Of a stretch of DNA of 64,000 bases, positions 24,819 through 33,820 are shown piece by piece. Position numbers and translations under genes: made by a program. Origin of the DNA: Corynebacterium hindlerae (lineage in GTDB: Bacteria; Actinomycetota; Actinomycetes; Mycobacteriales; Mycobacteriaceae); assembly GCF_014117265.1 (NCBI RefSeq), contig NZ_CP059833.1:682001-746000 (forward strand), given 5' to 3'. Numbering within the stretch: position 1 is the first letter of the stretch; each line of letters opens with the position of its first letter. The notes under the pieces were generated by a model, which was given only the letters and a program-made list of their open reading frames with translations, searched no databases and was not told the DNA's origin.

Positions 24819-25972
24819 AGTCCCAACTCGCGTGCGATCAGCATGAGCTGAACTTCGGTGGTGCCTTCGCCGATCTCCAGGATCTTGGAATCGCGGTAGT
24901 GGCGGGCGACGCGGTATTCGTTCATGAAGCCGTAGCCGCCGTGGATCTGGGTGGCGTCGCGGGCGTTGTCCATCGCTGCCTCGGAGGACACCATCTTGGC
25001 GATGTACGCTTCCTTGCGGAAGTCCAGGCCCTTGGCCATGCGGGCGGCGGCTGCCATCCAGGCCAGACGCGCGGTGTGGGCACGAGCTTCCATTCGGGCG
25101 ATCTTGAAGGAGATGGCCTGGTATTCGGAGATTGCGCGGCCCATGGAGGTGCGTTCCTTGGCGTACTTGACGGATTCGTCCACGCAGCCCTGTGCCGCGC
25201 CGGTAGCCAGTGCCGCGATGGCAACGCGCCCCTCGGCCAGGATAGAGAGGAAGTTTGCGAAGCCCCGGCCGCGCTCGCCGAGCAGGTTATCCTGCGGGAC
25301 GCGGCAGTCCGTGAAGGTCAGCGGGTGGGTGTCGGAGGCATTCCAACCGACCTTGTCGTAGGAGGGTTCCGCAACGAAGCCAGGGGTGTCAGTGGGCACG
25401 ATGATGGTGGAGATTTCCTTCTTGCCGTCCTTCTCACCGGTCACGGCGGTGACGGTGTTGAGGGAGGTAATCGACGTGCCGGAGTTGGTGATGAACTGCT
25501 TGGAGCCGTTAATCACAAAGTCGGAGCCATCTTCGACGGCGGTGGTGCGGGTGGCTCCGGCGTCGGACCCCGCGCCTGGCTCGGTGAGCCCGAATCCTGC
25601 GAGCTTGGTGCCAGCGGTGAGCTCGGGAAGCCACTTGTCCTTTTGGGCGTCATTACCGAAGTGGAAGATCGGCATGGCACCCAGGCCGACGCCGGCTTCC
25701 AGGGTGATGGCTACGGACTGATCCACCCGAGCCAGCTCTTCCAGGGCGATGCCGAAAGAGAGGTAGTCTCCGCCCATGCCGCCGACTTCTTCTGGGAAGG
25801 GCAGGCCAAACAGGCCCATCTCGGCCATGCCGGAGACAACTTCATACGGGAAGGTGTGATCTTTGTCGTGCTGGTAGGACACGGGCTCGACTACTTCGTT
25901 GGCGAACTCGCGCACAACGGTCTGCAGCTCGCGGTACTCTTCTGGCAGGTCAGCGATGTTGATGTCAGTCAT
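24815..25972 (-). CDS. fadE19: Acyl-CoA dehydrogenase (isovaleryl-CoA dehydrogenase-like, FadE19 type)
   Basis: 385 residues. FAD-dependent enzyme with LAGFGLTEPGAGSDAGATRTTA, GSKQFITNSGT, YAKERTSMGRAISEYQAISFKIARM and IHGGYGFMNEYRVARHYRDSKILEIGEGTTEVQ. In this operon it would oxidise isovaleryl-CoA to 3-methylcrotonyl-CoA, the substrate of the adjacent carboxylase, and give electrons to ETF, whose genes share a palindromic operator with this operon. The ATG at 25972 has AAAGGA upstream and starts a few bases after the carboxylase alpha-subunit gene. Confidence 0.94.
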   Translation of the reverse strand: MTDINIADLPEEYRELQTVVREFANEVVEPVSYQHDKDHTFPYEVVSGMAEMGLFGLPFPEEVGGMGGDYLSFGIALEELARVDQSVAITLEAGVGLGAMPIFHFGNDAQKDKWLPELTAGTKLAGFGLTEPGAGSDAGATRTTAVEDGSDFVINGSKQFITNSGTSITSLNTVTAVTGEKDGKKEISTIIVPTDTPGFVAEPSYDKVGWNASDTHPLTFTDCRVPQDNLLGERGRGFANFLSILAEGRVAIAALATGAAQGCVDESVKYAKERTSMGRAISEYQAISFKIARMEARAHTARLAWMAAAARMAKGLDFRKEAYIAKMVSSEAAMDNARDATQIHGGYGFMNEYRVARHYRDSKILEIGEGTTEVQLMLIARELGL

Positions 25973-25976
25973 TGTT

Positions 25977-27998
25977 CTAGTCCTTTTCTGGGTTAACGGT
26001 GGCAAGTAGTTTTCCGGCCGGAACCTGTTCTCCCGGCTGGGCGTGGAATGTGACGGTGCCGTCGACGGCAGCCTTAAGGGTGTGTTCCATCTTCATGGCC
26101 TCCACCACTAGGACCGCGTCCCCGGCTTGGACTGGTGCTCCCTCGGCCACGGAGTGCGCGATGACGGTGCCGGGCATAGGCGAGGTGAGGTTGGTGTCGC
26201 CGTCGGAGGCATCGTCGCCGGCAGAGCGGACCACTTCGGTACGACGCAACTCGTAGGTGCCGCTGGGGCCGGCGAGCACGAGGTGCCCGAAGTCCGGTGC
26301 CATCTCCTTGACAGACCACTGGGCAGAGACACCATTGATTGTGACGCGCCAGAGCTGCCCCACCGGATGGATGGTGGCGGAGACGGTGGCGGGCTGCCTG
26401 TCATCCGTGTCGGTGGTGTTTCCCGCGATGTGATCATGGACGGTAACTTCGGCTCCAGTCGGCGATCCGACTATGGTGACCAGGGTGTTTTCCGCACCGT
26501 GGGCGAAGCGGATCTGTTGTGCGGCAGTGCGCCCGGCGCGCCAGGCATCAGGGGTGGCCCATGCGGACACCGGCCCGCTTGGCCAGCGCTGTGCGAGCCA
26601 CATCATGGCTGCTGCGACGAGGGCGTCGTCGGTGATGGTGGTGGGTTGATAGCCGTCGGTGACACGGTCGAGCAACCCAGTGTCCAGGTCACCGGCCACC
26701 ACCTCCGGCACCTTCATCAGGTAACGGCAGAAATCGGTATTGACGGTGATACCGGCGACGGTGGTGTCTGCTAGCGCCTTGTCTAACCGGGCAAGGGCTT
26801 CGGCGCGATCTGCCCCGTGCACGATTACCTTCATCAGCATTGGGTCATAGAGCGAGGAGATGTCGGAGCCGTCCGCAATACCGGAATCAACGCGGACACC
26901 GGCGCCGGAAGGCTCGGTCACTTTCACCACTCGCCCGCCCGTTGGTAAGAATCCCTGCGCGGGGTCTTCGGCGTAGATGCGGGCTTCGATGGCGTGGCCG
27001 GTCAGCTGGATATCGTTCTGGGAAACGGGCAGCTCCTCGCCGCGGGCAACTGCTAGCTGCAGCGCCACGAGGTCCTGGCCGGTGACTTGCTCAGTCACGG
27101 GGTGTTCGACCTGCAGTCGGGTGTTCATTTCCATGAAGTAGAACTTGTCCGGCTGCTTCGACGGCACGATGAACTCCACGGTTCCGGCCCCGACATAGCC
27201 TACGGATCGGGCGGCATCGCATGCGGCTTGGCCGATCGCGGCGCGGGTATCGGCGTCGAGAAGCGGGCTCGGCGCCTCCTCAATCACCTTCTGGTGGCGA
27301 CGCTGCAGCGAGCACTCGCGCTCCCCCAGGTGGATCACGTTGCCGTGGGAATCGGCCATGACCTGCACTTCGATATGGCGTGGGGTGTCCACGAAGTGCT
27401 CGAGGAAGAGGGTGTCGTCACCGAAAGCGCCCGCCGCTTCACGACGCGCAGTGGTGAGAGCCTCGGCCAACTCTTCGATTCGATCCACCCGGTGCATGCC
27501 CTTGCCCCCGCCACCAGCGGATGGCTTGATGAGAACAGGAAAGCCGATGCCGGGGGCGGCAGCGAGGATCTCCTCGTCGGTGAGTCCGGGGCGGGAGATG
27601 CCGGGGACAGTGGGGACGTTGCGGGCTTCCACCGCTGCGCGGGCGGAAATCTTGTCCCCCATCGCTTCAATCGCTGCTGCGGGTGGGCCGATAAACACGA
27701 TGCCGTGATCCGCACACGCCTGAGCAAACTCAGCGTTCTCGGAGAGGAACCCGTAGCCTGGGTGGATCGCCTGGGCGCCGGACCGCTTAGCGGCGTCGAT
27801 GATTTTGTCGATCACCAGGTAGGATTCGCGTGCTGGGGAGGCGCCGATGTGGATGGCGATGTCAGCGTCGCGCACGTGTGGGGCGTCGGCGTCAGCATCG
27901 GAGTAAACGGCAACGGAGGTCACGCCCTGCTGTTTCAGGGTCCGGATGACGCGACAGGCAATTTCGCCGCGGTTGGCAACAAGTACGGTATCGATCAT
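25977..27998 (-). CDS. accA1: Biotin-dependent acyl-CoA carboxylase alpha subunit (AccA1 type)
   Basis: 673 residues. Biotin carboxylase domain (1-450: LVANRGEIACRVIRTLKQQG, the ATP-grasp loop LIKPSAGGGGKGMHRV, MEMNTRLQVEHPVTE) and a C-terminal biotin carrier domain with VVEAMKMEH (biotinyl-Lys about 636). With AccD1 it forms the 3-methylcrotonyl-CoA carboxylase of leucine breakdown in M. tuberculosis (Rv2501c). It starts about 11 bases after accD1. A biotin protein ligase, encoded elsewhere, is needed. Confidence 0.94.
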   Translation of the reverse strand: MIDTVLVANRGEIACRVIRTLKQQGVTSVAVYSDADADAPHVRDADIAIHIGASPARESYLVIDKIIDAAKRSGAQAIHPGYGFLSENAEFAQACADHGIVFIGPPAAAIEAMGDKISARAAVEARNVPTVPGISRPGLTDEEILAAAPGIGFPVLIKPSAGGGGKGMHRVDRIEELAEALTTARREAAGAFGDDTLFLEHFVDTPRHIEVQVMADSHGNVIHLGERECSLQRRHQKVIEEAPSPLLDADTRAAIGQAACDAARSVGYVGAGTVEFIVPSKQPDKFYFMEMNTRLQVEHPVTEQVTGQDLVALQLAVARGEELPVSQNDIQLTGHAIEARIYAEDPAQGFLPTGGRVVKVTEPSGAGVRVDSGIADGSDISSLYDPMLMKVIVHGADRAEALARLDKALADTTVAGITVNTDFCRYLMKVPEVVAGDLDTGLLDRVTDGYQPTTITDDALVAAAMMWLAQRWPSGPVSAWATPDAWRAGRTAAQQIRFAHGAENTLVTIVGSPTGAEVTVHDHIAGNTTDTDDRQPATVSATIHPVGQLWRVTINGVSAQWSVKEMAPDFGHLVLAGPSGTYELRRTEVVRSAGDDASDGDTNLTSPMPGTVIAHSVAEGAPVQAGDAVLVVEAMKMEHTLKAAVDGTVTFHAQPGEQVPAGKLLATVNPEKD

Positions 27999-28009
27999 GG
28001 CAGTTTCTC

Positions 28010-29584
28010 CTACATCCGGAAGACACCGAAGCTGGTGTCGGGTAGCGGGGCACCGGCGGCGGTATCGAGGGCAAGGCCCAGCACACGCCTGGTGTCAGCA
28101 GGGTCAATGACGCCGTCGTCCCATAGCCGGGCCGTTGAGTAATACGGGTCGGATTCGCGCTCGAACTTCTCGCGGATCGGCTTTTCGAACTCTTCTTGTT
28201 CTTCCGCCGACCAGGTGCCTCCTTGACGTTCGATCTGGTTGCGACGGACGGTGGACATGGTCATGGCGGCTTGCGGGCCACCCATCACGGAGATCCGGGC
28301 GTTGGGCCACATCCAGAGGAAGCGGGGACTGTAGGCGCGGCCACACATGGAGTAGTTTCCGGCACCAAAAGCGCCACCGATTACCACGGTGAATTTGGGT
28401 ACCCGCGCCGTAGCGACGGCATTAACCATCTTCGCCCCGTGCTTGGCGATACCCCCGGCCTCATACTCGCGGCCAACCATGAAGCCGGTGGTGTTTTGGA
28501 GGAAGATCAGCGGAATCCCGCGTTGATCGCACAGCTCGATGAAATGAGCTCCTTTGAGCGCGGACTCCCCCATCAAGATGCCGTTGTTAGCGATGATGCC
28601 CACGCGGTGACCGTAGATGCGAGCGAACGCGGTGACGAGGGTGGTGCCGTACTCGGACTTGAATTCTTGGTAGTCGCCACCGTCCGCGAGGATTTCGATG
28701 ACCTCGTGGACGTCGTAGGGCACCTTCGCGTCGACGGGCACCACGTCATAGAGGTCGGTTTGCGGGCGAATCGGGTCCTTCGGCGCTGCCACATCCCATT
28801 CGGGGGCCTTGTCCTGCGGGAAGGTGTCCACGATCTTGCGAACCCGGTGAAGTGCATCAGCGTCATCGAGTGCGAGGTGGTCGGTCACACCGGAAGTCTT
28901 GGAATGCAGGTCACCGCCGCCGAGATCCTCTGGGGTGACGTCCTCGCCGGTAGCTGCCTTCACCAGGGGCGGGCCGGCCAGGAAGATGGTGCCTTGTTCT
29001 CTCACAATCACGGCCTCGTCTGACATGGCCGGCACGTAGGCACCACCGGCGGTGCACGAGCCCAGCACCGCTGCGATTTGTGGGATTCCTGCTGCGGACA
29101 TGCGGGCTTGGTTGAAGAAGATGCGGCCAAAGTGGTCGCGATCCGGGAACACCTCGTCTTGGTTAAGCAACATCGCTCCGCCGGAATCTACCAGGTAGAT
29201 GCAGGGAAGCCGGTTTTCTGCGGCGATTTCCTGGGCGCGCAGGTGCTTCTTCACCGTCATGGGGTAATAGGTGCCGCCGGAGACCGTGGCATCATTGGCC
29301 ACGATCATGCAGCGGCGCCCCTGGACCAGGCCGATCCCGGCGACGGCGCCCGCTGCGGCGACCTTGCCGTCGTACATGCCGTGCGCTGCTAGCGGGGCTA
29401 CTTCGAGGAAGGGACTGCCTGGGTCCAGGAGTTCCTGGATGCGTTGCCTCGGTAGGAGCTTTCCGCGGCTGACGTGGCGCTCGCGGGCACGCTCGGAACC
29501 ACCTTCGGCGGCAGTGTGTACCAGGCGTCGCAGCTCAGATACGAGTTCTTCATGTCGCTGACGATTCGTTTGTGGTGCTGTCAT
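28010..29584 (-). CDS. accD1: Acyl-CoA carboxylase beta subunit (carboxyltransferase, AccD1 type)
   Basis: 524 residues. Carboxyltransferase domains: [62 protein letters not shown], and [27 protein letters not shown], with the oxyanion-hole glycines [15 protein letters not shown]. These resemble methylcrotonyl-CoA carboxylase beta subunits more than propionyl/acetyl types. It is the first gene of the long minus-strand operon; an AGTTAA-N6-TTAACT palindrome lies 19 bases upstream of its ATG. Confidence 0.94.
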   Translation of the reverse strand: MTAPQTNRQRHEELVSELRRLVHTAAEGGSERARERHVSRGKLLPRQRIQELLDPGSPFLEVAPLAAHGMYDGKVAAAGAVAGIGLVQGRRCMIVANDATVSGGTYYPMTVKKHLRAQEIAAENRLPCIYLVDSGGAMLLNQDEVFPDRDHFGRIFFNQARMSAAGIPQIAAVLGSCTAGGAYVPAMSDEAVIVREQGTIFLAGPPLVKAATGEDVTPEDLGGGDLHSKTSGVTDHLALDDADALHRVRKIVDTFPQDKAPEWDVAAPKDPIRPQTDLYDVVPVDAKVPYDVHEVIEILADGGDYQEFKSEYGTTLVTAFARIYGHRVGIIANNGILMGESALKGAHFIELCDQRGIPLIFLQNTTGFMVGREYEAGGIAKHGAKMVNAVATARVPKFTVVIGGAFGAGNYSMCGRAYSPRFLWMWPNARISVMGGPQAAMTMSTVRRNQIERQGGTWSAEEQEEFEKPIREKFERESDPYYSTARLWDDGVIDPADTRRVLGLALDTAAGAPLPDTSFGVFRM

Positions 29585-29603
29585 GGGCTCGCTTCCAAGT
29601 TTC

Positions 29604-29621
29604 AGTTAATGACGATTAACT
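29604..29621. promoter_or_regulatory. Palindromic operator of the accD1 operon
   Basis: AGTTAATGACGATTAACT: the same arms as the site at 12403-12420 and a centre differing at two positions. It lies between the accD1 start and a possible -10 element (TAGTCT on the minus strand, near 29630), where repressor binding would block transcription. About 190 bases between this site and the tetR stop hold nothing else I can support. Confidence 0.8.
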
Positions 29622-29814
29622 TGAAAGCGAGACTACTTAGTTTTTGTGACCCCGAACACTATTTGCAGGTTGTTAATTTTGCGTTGCTTTTCTTAGCAAG
29701 CATGCATGCAACCGCAAAATAACGGCACGCTGGCACTTTCCTCGCACAGCCAAATGTTACCCAGATCACCCCTTGCAAATACCCCCTCCAGGGCTGGTTG
29801 ACATAGCACCCGAC

Positions 29815-30405
29815 CTAGGCCAACAACGCCTCCACTGCCATTTCTCGTGACTGCTCCCGCACGGCTTCCTCCCCCGCCCAGTGAATAACGTGACGCACCG
29901 AGTTAATCAGACCCGCAGCCAGCTGCACCCGCAATCGGGCGGTGGGACGATCCAGATCGGGCCGACACGCCTGAAGCGCATCCGTCCACAGCCCCAAATA
30001 GGTCAGCTGCAAGGACCGCACCTTGGTAAAGGCTTCATCACCCAAACTGTGAATCTCTCGAGACTGCACTCGAATGATGTCCGGTTCCGTGGAGGCAAAT
30101 TCGGCATGGCGGTCCACCAGCGACCACAACAGTTCCCTCGGCTCCTGAGAGCCGGACGCCTGATGCTCCGCGATCGTGGCACGCGCCCCATCCACCAGCC
30201 GGATCGAGATATCCACCAGCATCATCTCAAGCAGCTCATCCTTGCTAGCGAAGTGGCGCAACACCCCCGGCCCGGAAATGCCCACCTCAGCACCCACGTC
30301 CGCCAGTCGGGTGGAATGGAACCCCCGACGCGCCATGATGCGCGCCGCGGCCGCTAACAAATCGGCGCGTCGCTTGAGTTTTGCTTGCTCTCTAGATGTT
30401 GCCAC
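29815..30405 (-). CDS. TetR-family transcriptional regulator
   Basis: About 196 residues. The N-terminal helix-turn-helix (RRADLLAAAARIMARRGFHSTRLADVGAEVGISGPGVLRHFASKDELL) is followed by an all-helical ligand-binding domain. Equivalent in position to Rv2506, the TetR gene beside the mycobacterial leucine locus. GTG at 30405 is the likely start, inside the 3' end of citE2, so the two are co-transcribed behind an AGTTAA-N6-TTAACT site and the regulator probably represses its own operon. The ligand is probably an acyl-CoA, by analogy with related regulators. Confidence 0.92.
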   Translation of the reverse strand: MATSREQAKLKRRADLLAAAARIMARRGFHSTRLADVGAEVGISGPGVLRHFASKDELLEMMLVDISIRLVDGARATIAEHQASGSQEPRELLWSLVDRHAEFASTEPDIIRVQSREIHSLGDEAFTKVRSLQLTYLGLWTDALQACRPDLDRPTARLRVQLAAGLINSVRHVIHWAGEEAVREQSREMAVEALLA

Positions 30406-31231
30406 GAGCAACAACCCGCTTTGCCTGCGAGATCAGCGGCGCGTCGATCATCTCACCATCCAGTTTGAATGCTCCCGGGTTATTCTTCGCTTCAGCCACC
30501 ACACGACGCGCCCACTCGAGCTGCTCAGGCGCTGGCGCGAAGGCTCGACGCGCCACGTCCACTTGCAGGGGATGAATGCACGCAAAACCAATGAAACCCG
30601 AACGTGCCGCATCGGCAGCCTCCAGGAACAGCCCTTCGTCGTCCCGAAAATCAGCATGCACCGCATCGATGACAAACTTGCCATGCGCGGCAGCGTGAAT
30701 CTGCATAAGAGCTCGAGTGAGGAGCATTGGAGCACGATACGGTCCGGGACGAGTGTCTGGGGCTCCCTCGTCGATAAGCAGGCGCGAATGCGTGCCACCC
30801 AGCAGCACCGTCAGGTCCTCCGCACCCCAGAACATGCCCACGACGTCAGGGTGCGCGGCAAGCTCAGGCAGCTTCACGACGGCCTGTGGCGTCTCCACCA
30901 TGGCGATGAGCTGCAATCCCGCCAGCTCGGCCGGGATCTCCGCCCCCACTTTAGGGACCATGACCAGGCGGTAGTTGGTGGTTCGGACGAACTCGACGTC
31001 GGAGTGGAAGTGGGGCGAATCTGGGCCCACGATACGGACGATGGTGCGCTCAGAGGGCAGGCCACAGTTTCGGATGTTGGCGTATGCCACCTCGCGGTCA
31101 ACATCCCCTGCGCCGTCCTCAAGATCGAGGATCACCATGTCCGCCTTTGCCGCAGCCTTAGGGATGATTTCTGCGCGACCGGCTGGGGCAAAAAGGATGG
31201 CAGGACCTGCGATAAGGTGGTCGTAGTGCAT
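30392..31231 (-). CDS. Second CitE-like HpcH/HpaI family lyase
   Basis: 279 residues: AGPAILFAPAGRAEIIPKAA, ADMVILDLEDGAGDVDREVAY, LIAMVETPQAVVKL and MFWGAEDLTVLLGGTHSR. It keeps the residues shared with the CitE1 protein at 23503-24333 but is clearly diverged, so it is an older paralogue rather than a recent duplicate. Co-transcribed with tetR. It may act on a different hydroxyacyl-CoA, or it may be the itaconate/citramalyl-CoA counterpart of the leucine enzyme; sequence alone does not decide. Confidence 0.9.
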   Translation of the reverse strand: MHYDHLIAGPAILFAPAGRAEIIPKAAAKADMVILDLEDGAGDVDREVAYANIRNCGLPSERTIVRIVGPDSPHFHSDVEFVRTTNYRLVMVPKVGAEIPAELAGLQLIAMVETPQAVVKLPELAAHPDVVGMFWGAEDLTVLLGGTHSRLLIDEGAPDTRPGPYRAPMLLTRALMQIHAAAHGKFVIDAVHADFRDDEGLFLEAADAARSGFIGFACIHPLQVDVARRAFAPAPEQLEWARRVVAEAKNNPGAFKLDGEMIDAPLISQAKRVVARGNI

Positions 31232-31243
31232 GGCAAACTCCTA

Positions 31244-31261
31244 AGTTAAGCGCGGTTAACT
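31244..31261. promoter_or_regulatory. Palindromic operator of citE2-tetR
   Basis: AGTTAAGCGCGGTTAACT, 12 bases before the citE2 start. It has the same 6-base arms as the other two sites but a GC-rich centre. Confidence 0.72.
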
Positions 31262-31393
31262 ACAAAGCATACCGCGGGGAATTCATTACCCCCGCTATGG
31301 CAAACGGGAATAGACTCTGGCCACTTTAGCGTTCTCCTAATTGAACCTGGTGGGGAGACCACCCCACTGCTTACCTTTCCAAAGGAGCCCATC

Positions 31394-31579
31394 ATGTGCC
31401 GTGCCGTAGAATGCACCCAATGCCATAAGACCACCTGGACCGGCTGTGGCAACCATGTCGACCAGGTCATGGCCGGCATAGCGCCTGCTAAGCGCTGCAA
31501 GTGCAACCCACAGACCACCGCCGAGGCTCGCGCTGCGAAACCAGCCGGCCTGCTAGCACGACTGTTCGGAGGAAAATAA
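31394..31579 (+). CDS. Small cysteine-rich protein of unknown function
   Basis: 61 residues. It has six cysteines and two histidines in the first 42 positions (MCRAVECTQCHKTTWTGCGNH, then KRCKCNP), suggesting a metal-binding or redox module, and a hydrophobic tail (GLLARLFGGK). AAAGGAG precedes the ATG. Its stop is immediately followed by the ATG of the CoA-disulfide reductase gene. Similar short proteins occur in many actinobacteria; I do not know a function. Confidence 0.8.
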   Translation: MCRAVECTQCHKTTWTGCGNHVDQVMAGIAPAKRCKCNPQTTAEARAAKPAGLLARLFGGK

Positions 31580-33208
31580 ATGGCCCGCACCATCATTGTT
31601 GGCGGCGTCGCCGGTGGCATGTCCACCGCCACCCGCCTGCGCCGTAACGACGAAGCCCGCGACATCACCGTATTCGAACGCTCGGGTTATGTCTCCTTCG
31701 CTAACTGTGGCCTCCCCTACCACCTCGGCGGTGTCATCGAGAGTCGCGACGCCCTGCTTTTGCAAACCCCGCACTCCCTCGGCGAGCGCTTCAATATTGA
31801 CGTGCGGGTGCGCCACGAGGTCCTCGCCATCGACACCACGGCCCAGACAGTGCTGGTCCGCGACCTAGCCACCGGCACCGACTCCACCGAGTCCTACGAC
31901 GATCTGGTGCTGGCCCCCGGCGCCCAGCCTTTCACGCCACCGATCCCGGGCATCGAGCGAGCTGCCGGGCTGCGGACCGTAGAGGACCTGGACCACATCA
32001 AAGAACTCGTATCCGGGGACGTCAAGACCGCCGTAGTGATCGGTGGCGGGTTCATCGGCGTTGAGGTCGCGGAGAACCTGCAACACCGAGGCCTCGCTGT
32101 CACCCTGATCGAAGCCGCACCACAGATCATGGCGCCCTTCGACCCAGAGATCGCCATCCTGCTGCAGCGTCGCCTCCAGGACGGTGGCATCGACGTGCGC
32201 ACCAACGCTATGGTCACTGCCATTTCCGAGACCACTGTTACCGCTAATGACGAGAACTTCCCCGCCGACGTGGTCATCGCTGCCATCGGCGTCCGCCCAG
32301 ACGCTGCGTTCATTTCTGACGCTGGCATTACGACGGCGAAGTCCGGCCACATCCTCGTGGACGAGCACGGTCGCACCAACGTTCCGAACATCTACGCACT
32401 CGGTGACGCTGTGATGAAGCGCGACTTCCTCGATGGCTCCGACAATCCGCTGCCACTGGCGCAGAACGCCAACCGCCACGGTCGTGTCATCGCTGACGTG
32501 ATCACCGGGCGTTCGGTAACCACGAAGCCGGTGTACGGCACTTCCATCATCGGCGCGTTCGGGTTCGCCATCGCGGGTACGGGTTGGAATGAGAAGCGAC
32601 TCAAGGCCGCTGGCCGCGAGTACCGTGCGATCCACACCCACCCGGTGAACCACGCTGGCTACTACCCCGGCGCGAAGCAGATGACCATCAAGTTGCTGGT
32701 AGACCCCGCAACGGATCAGATCCTCGGGGCCCAGGCTGCGGGCGAGCAGGGCGTGGACAAGCGCATCGACGTGATCCTGACCGCCATGGCCGGCGGGCTC
32801 ACTGCCTCCGACCTCGCTGACCTCGAGTTGGCCTATGCACCGCAGTTCGGCATGGCGAAGGATCCGGTCGCCCTCATCGGCATGGTCAACGACAACATCG
32901 TTGCAGGTGAGCGAACGATCCAGTGGCACGAGCTCACTTCCTCCACAATGCCGCTTATCGACGTCCGTACACCTGGCGAGTTCGAGTCCGAGCCAATCCC
33001 CGGTGCCGTCAATATCCCGGTCGATGATCTGCGCTCCCGGATTGAGGAAGTCCGCGCCCTGGCTAATGGCGGCCCGGTCGTCGTCCACTGCCGGGTGGGC
33101 CTGCGTGGGCACATCGCTGTCCGCACGCTAGCGGGTCTGGGTGTGGAGGCCATCAACCTCGACGGTGGCTACCTGACCTGGGAAGCGGGCATCGCTTCGC
33201 AGGGGTAG
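31580..33208 (+). CDS. CoA-disulfide reductase-type FAD/NAD(P) oxidoreductase with C-terminal rhodanese domain
   Basis: 542 residues. N-terminal FAD-binding IIVGGVAGGMSTATRLRR and the single active-site Cys43 (SFANCGLPYHLGG), the mark of CoADR/Npx-type enzymes. An NAD(P)-binding segment (AVVIGGGFIGVEVAENL) and the second FAD motif (IYALGDAV) follow. Residues about 450-542 are a rhodanese domain with active Cys504 in HCRVGLRG. Such CoADR-RHD fusions reduce CoA-disulfides or persulfides and polysulfides. Directly coupled to a small Cys-rich protein. Confidence 0.94.
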   Translation: MARTIIVGGVAGGMSTATRLRRNDEARDITVFERSGYVSFANCGLPYHLGGVIESRDALLLQTPHSLGERFNIDVRVRHEVLAIDTTAQTVLVRDLATGTDSTESYDDLVLAPGAQPFTPPIPGIERAAGLRTVEDLDHIKELVSGDVKTAVVIGGGFIGVEVAENLQHRGLAVTLIEAAPQIMAPFDPEIAILLQRRLQDGGIDVRTNAMVTAISETTVTANDENFPADVVIAAIGVRPDAAFISDAGITTAKSGHILVDEHGRTNVPNIYALGDAVMKRDFLDGSDNPLPLAQNANRHGRVIADVITGRSVTTKPVYGTSIIGAFGFAIAGTGWNEKRLKAAGREYRAIHTHPVNHAGYYPGAKQMTIKLLVDPATDQILGAQAAGEQGVDKRIDVILTAMAGGLTASDLADLELAYAPQFGMAKDPVALIGMVNDNIVAGERTIQWHELTSSTMPLIDVRTPGEFESEPIPGAVNIPVDDLRSRIEEVRALANGGPVVVHCRVGLRGHIAVRTLAGLGVEAINLDGGYLTWEAGIASQG

Positions 33209-33240
33209 TTGAACATTCTTGTCATTGCTATCGTGACTGC

Positions 33241-33663
33241 ATGACTGCCACCAGAACGTCTCGATTCTTCGCCCTGATTGTCGATTCCATTTTGTGTGCA
33301 GTTGTGTGGAACCTAATTCTTCACGTGGTGCCCCTGCCCGAGCGTGCTTTCACCACTCCCACTCCGGTCGGGGGCGCTGTGCTCGGGTTATACAAAATCA
33401 TCTGCGAGCTCAGCGCCGGACGGAGCCTGGGCCAAAGGTTCTTCAGCATCGCACCCGATTACAGCTCCCGAGCTTGGTGGCGACCGCTGCTGCGCAATAG
33501 CTGGTGCTTGATTCCTTTCGCAGGATGGCTGATGTGGCCCGCAACCTGGGCGGGATCTTTTAATTCCTTCCAGTTAATCATTGGACTGAGCTTGATCTTT
33601 TCCCGCTCCAAGAAGCACCTAGGAGATCTTGTATCAGGTTGCCACATGGTGATGAAGTGGTAG
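33241..33663 (+). CDS. RDD-family membrane protein
   Basis: 140 residues with three to four membrane segments and a poorly conserved RDD domain: RFFALIVDSILCAVVWNLIL (Arg and Asp), GRSLGQRFF, and HLGDLVSGCHMVM at the end. RDD proteins are suspected ion or small-molecule transporters. It lies 32 bases after the CoADR-rhodanese gene, possibly co-transcribed. Confidence 0.8.
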   Translation: MTATRTSRFFALIVDSILCAVVWNLILHVVPLPERAFTTPTPVGGAVLGLYKIICELSAGRSLGQRFFSIAPDYSSRAWWRPLLRNSWCLIPFAGWLMWPATWAGSFNSFQLIIGLSLIFSRSKKHLGDLVSGCHMVMKW

Positions 33664-33753
33664 ATCAAATGGACAGTCGTTGTGCCCTGTGCCCAGATGC
33701 AACCAGGAGATCTTTCACCAGCCCAAAAGGATAAGGTTCGGTTAGCTATACAA

Positions 33754-33796
33754 GACGGGGTGGCCCGAAATGCAACACATTTCGGACCACCCCGTC
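33754..33796. terminator. Strong terminator hairpin between the RDD gene and purH
   Basis: A 19-base stem (GACGGGGTGGYCCGAAATG with its complement, one mismatch) and a five-base loop, 25 bases after the purH stop. It probably serves both convergent genes. Confidence 0.85.
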
Positions 33797-33820
33797 GTTT
33801 AGAGAGATCGCGATCTACAA

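Noticed and set aside
24899..25996. A 365-codon open frame opposite the acyl-CoA dehydrogenase gene
   Set aside because: Antisense shadow; the translation shows no recognisable family.
31865..33112. A 415-codon open frame opposite the CoADR-rhodanese gene
   Set aside because: Antisense to a gene with intact FAD, NAD and rhodanese motifs.
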